This document shows, piece after piece, positions 62,960 to 64,000 of a stretch of DNA of 64,000 nucleotides. Positions within the stretch are counted from its first letter, which is position 1, and every line of letters begins with the position of its first letter. The stretch comes from Alphaproteobacteria bacterium (GTDB lineage Bacteria > Pseudomonadota > Alphaproteobacteria > Micropepsales > Micropepsaceae). The notes under the pieces were generated by a model. The model saw only the letters and a program-made list of their open reading frames with translations, did not search any database and had not been told where the DNA came from. Both the position numbers and the translations under genes were made by a program. The stretch spans positions 1 through 64,000 of the forward strand of contig JADHVO010000001.1 of assembly GCA_016783965.1 (NCBI GenBank), in the 5' to 3' direction.

Positions 62960-63319
62960 ATGAAGAAACTTGCACTGATCCTGCTCGCCGGCGCGACCCT
63001 GCTGCTCGCCGGTTCGGCGGCCGACGCACGCCGCGGCGACCGCGATGACTGGAGCAACTATGGCGGCTACGGCTGGATCACCCTCTACAGTGCGCCCTAT
63101 TTCCAGGGCCATTCGGTCACGCTCTACGGCCCGACGCCTCACCTCAACCGTTATGGCTTCGACGACCGCGCGCAATCGATACGCGCCCGTGGTTCGTGGA
63201 CGCTGTGCAGCGACGACAATTACGGTGGCGACTGCGTGACGGTGTATGGGCAGGTCGAAGACCTCCGCGAGTACAACATGAAGCGCCGCGCCAGCTCCGT
63301 GATGCCGGGCAACCGCTGA
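62960..63319 (+). CDS. Secreted beta/gamma-crystallin-like protein
   Basis: Encodes 119 aa with a signal peptide (MKKLALILLAGATLLLAGSA). The mature part holds two crystallin-type strands: WITLYSAPYFQGHSVTLYGP and WTLCSDDNYGGDCVTVYGQV. The two cysteines (LCSDDNYGGDC) probably form a disulphide. Such small proteins are common in alphaproteobacteria; some bind calcium. It is divergent from rlmJ. Confidence 0.82.
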   Translation: MKKLALILLAGATLLLAGSAADARRGDRDDWSNYGGYGWITLYSAPYFQGHSVTLYGPTPHLNRYGFDDRAQSIRARGSWTLCSDDNYGGDCVTVYGQVEDLREYNMKRRASSVMPGNR

Positions 63320-63385
63320 TTATCGCTGACATACCGGCCGATCGGCGCCGCTCGGCGCGGGCCATCGGCCGGGTCACGCTGCGCG

Positions 63386-63808
63386 TCATTCGCAGAACAC
63401 CCTGACCTTCGCCCGCTCATTGTCCACGTCGACCGTCAGGTCGCGGAGCTGTTCGACGATCTCCTCCAGGCTCTCGGGCGTCAGCTTGCCGATGTCGATG
63501 TCGATGCCTTCCTTGGCGAGCGCCGTGTTTACCTCGGTGCGCGCGCGCGGCGGGATGATCGAGGTCAGCTTCACGCCGGCGCGCAAGAGCTGCATCGGCA
63601 CCTTCACGTTCACCTTGGTCGGGCCGTCGTGATCGTCCAGTGCGTCGACCACGACGCGCAGATATTTGACCGGATCGTTGCGCCGCGCCGGCGACGCGGC
63701 GGCCGCATCGGGCGCGCGCTCCACGGCGGTCAGCAGGCGCTCGGCCTCGTCGGCATTGATCTTGCCGGCGGCAAGCATGTCCAGGATCTGGCGGCGGTTC
63801 TCGCTCAT
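63386..63808 (-). CDS. SHOCT-like domain protein
   Basis: Encodes 140 aa. The N-terminus ENRRQILDMLAAGKINADEA with ERLLTAVE has the short helical SHOCT-like/YvlB-type pattern, then KVNVKVPMQLLRAGVKL and a LTPESLEEIVEQLRDLTVDV segment typical of proteins linked to envelope-stress loci. It lies 22 bases after the truncated membrane gene on the same strand and was probably transcribed with it. Confidence 0.72.
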   Translation of the reverse strand: MSENRRQILDMLAAGKINADEAERLLTAVERAPDAAAASPARRNDPVKYLRVVVDALDDHDGPTKVNVKVPMQLLRAGVKLTSIIPPRARTEVNTALAKEGIDIDIGKLTPESLEEIVEQLRDLTVDVDNERAKVRVFCE

Positions 63809-63830
63809 CGTTGTTGCTCCTTCGGGCGGT

Positions 63831-63999
63831 TCAGTAAACGTGGATGAAGACGGAGGTATCGGGGTTGTCGACCTCGATATGCGTGCCGCCCAGGCTGCCG
63901 AGCAGTTGCAGGAACGCGCCCAGCGTCCTGAACGGATGGATGTCGATCACCGCGCACAGGATGAAGAACACCGGCAGCAGCACCAGCACGAACGGCAGC
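63831..63999 (-). CDS. C-terminal end of a membrane protein (cut by window end)
   Basis: The minus-strand frame ending at TGA 63833-63831 gives the last 55 or so residues: a hydrophobic segment LPFVLVLLPVFFILCAVIDI, then HPFRTLGAFLQLLGSLGGTH and DNPDTSVFIHVY. It is the tail of a membrane protein upstream of the SHOCT-like gene. Family not recognised because the rest is outside the window. Confidence 0.6.
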   Translation of the reverse strand, partial: LPFVLVLLPVFFILCAVIDIHPFRTLGAFLQLLGSLGGTHIEVDNPDTSVFIHVY

Positions 64000-64000
64000 A

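Overview
The window looks like chromosomal DNA of a GC-rich alphaproteobacterium. It has an Lrp-trxB-LysR block, an ECF11-type sigma factor with a ChrR anti-sigma factor, an Mla-type lipid transport operon with its own auxiliary lipoprotein, and many exported proteins with Gram-negative signal peptides or lipoboxes. A Rhizomicrobium/Micropepsaceae-like origin would fit, but the genus is a guess. I see no prophage, insertion sequence, CRISPR array or rRNA. One RNA gene is clear: a tRNA-Ser(CGA) at 61301-61390.

Layout. 1-7.6 kb: tail of an unknown gene, a YkgJ-type cysteine-cluster protein, a secreted S9 peptidase, a sensorless histidine kinase coupled (ATGA) to a HerA-like ATPase, a leftward two-gene cassette of unknown function, and an ArsR-DUF2087 regulator with a palindrome at its start. 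7.6-17 kb: VapC-type toxin and AbrB-type antitoxin, SDR and MDR oxidoreductases, a DUF5666-like exported protein, an exported methyltransferase, an acetyl-CoA hydrolase/transferase gene broken by a one-base frameshift, an aminoglycoside/choline-kinase-like phosphotransferase, an inverted-repeat element, a VOC protein and an outer-membrane-type protein. 17-25.8 kb: PAS_5 protein, MFS transporter with a large insert, Lrp/AsnC regulator, trxB, LysR regulator with a textbook terminator, zinc metallopeptidase, small cytochrome c and an EF-G-like GTPase.

25.8-37.3 kb: a decayed repeat-protein pseudogene, a CVNH lectin-like protein, second copies of the YkgJ and outer-membrane families, a rubredoxin-P450 pair, an aspartate-type aminotransferase, a lipoprotein, an XRE/DUF2975 pair, DUF486, TPR, a NodT-type efflux outer-membrane lipoprotein and an aldo/keto reductase. 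37.3-43.4 kb is the most coherent regulatory and metabolic region. ECF11 sigma and ChrR run left and DUF1365 runs right, from two mirror-image promoters whose -35 boxes form one 14-bp palindrome. Close behind DUF1365 come two acyl-CoA dehydrogenase subunits, one lacking its middle domain, then a cysteine-less thiolase/Ltp-like protein with its DUF35 partner.

43.4-64 kb: DUF6886, SRAP, methyltransferase, SDR, two ABC-F proteins, VOC, Kdo hydroxylase, SseB-like protein, a patatin divergent from the MlaE-MlaF-MlaD-lipoprotein operon, DUF1328, alpha/beta hydrolase, Ca-dependent PI-PLC, a PhyH dioxygenase with a histone-H1-like tail, DUF6481, DUF1801, tRNA-Ser, a PhnZ-like HD protein overlapping rlmJ, a beta/gamma-crystallin-like protein and a SHOCT-like protein behind a truncated membrane gene. 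Lipid handling recurs (Mla, patatin, PI-PLC, Kdo hydroxylase, acyl-CoA dehydrogenases), but the genes are mostly short independent operons rather than one pathway.
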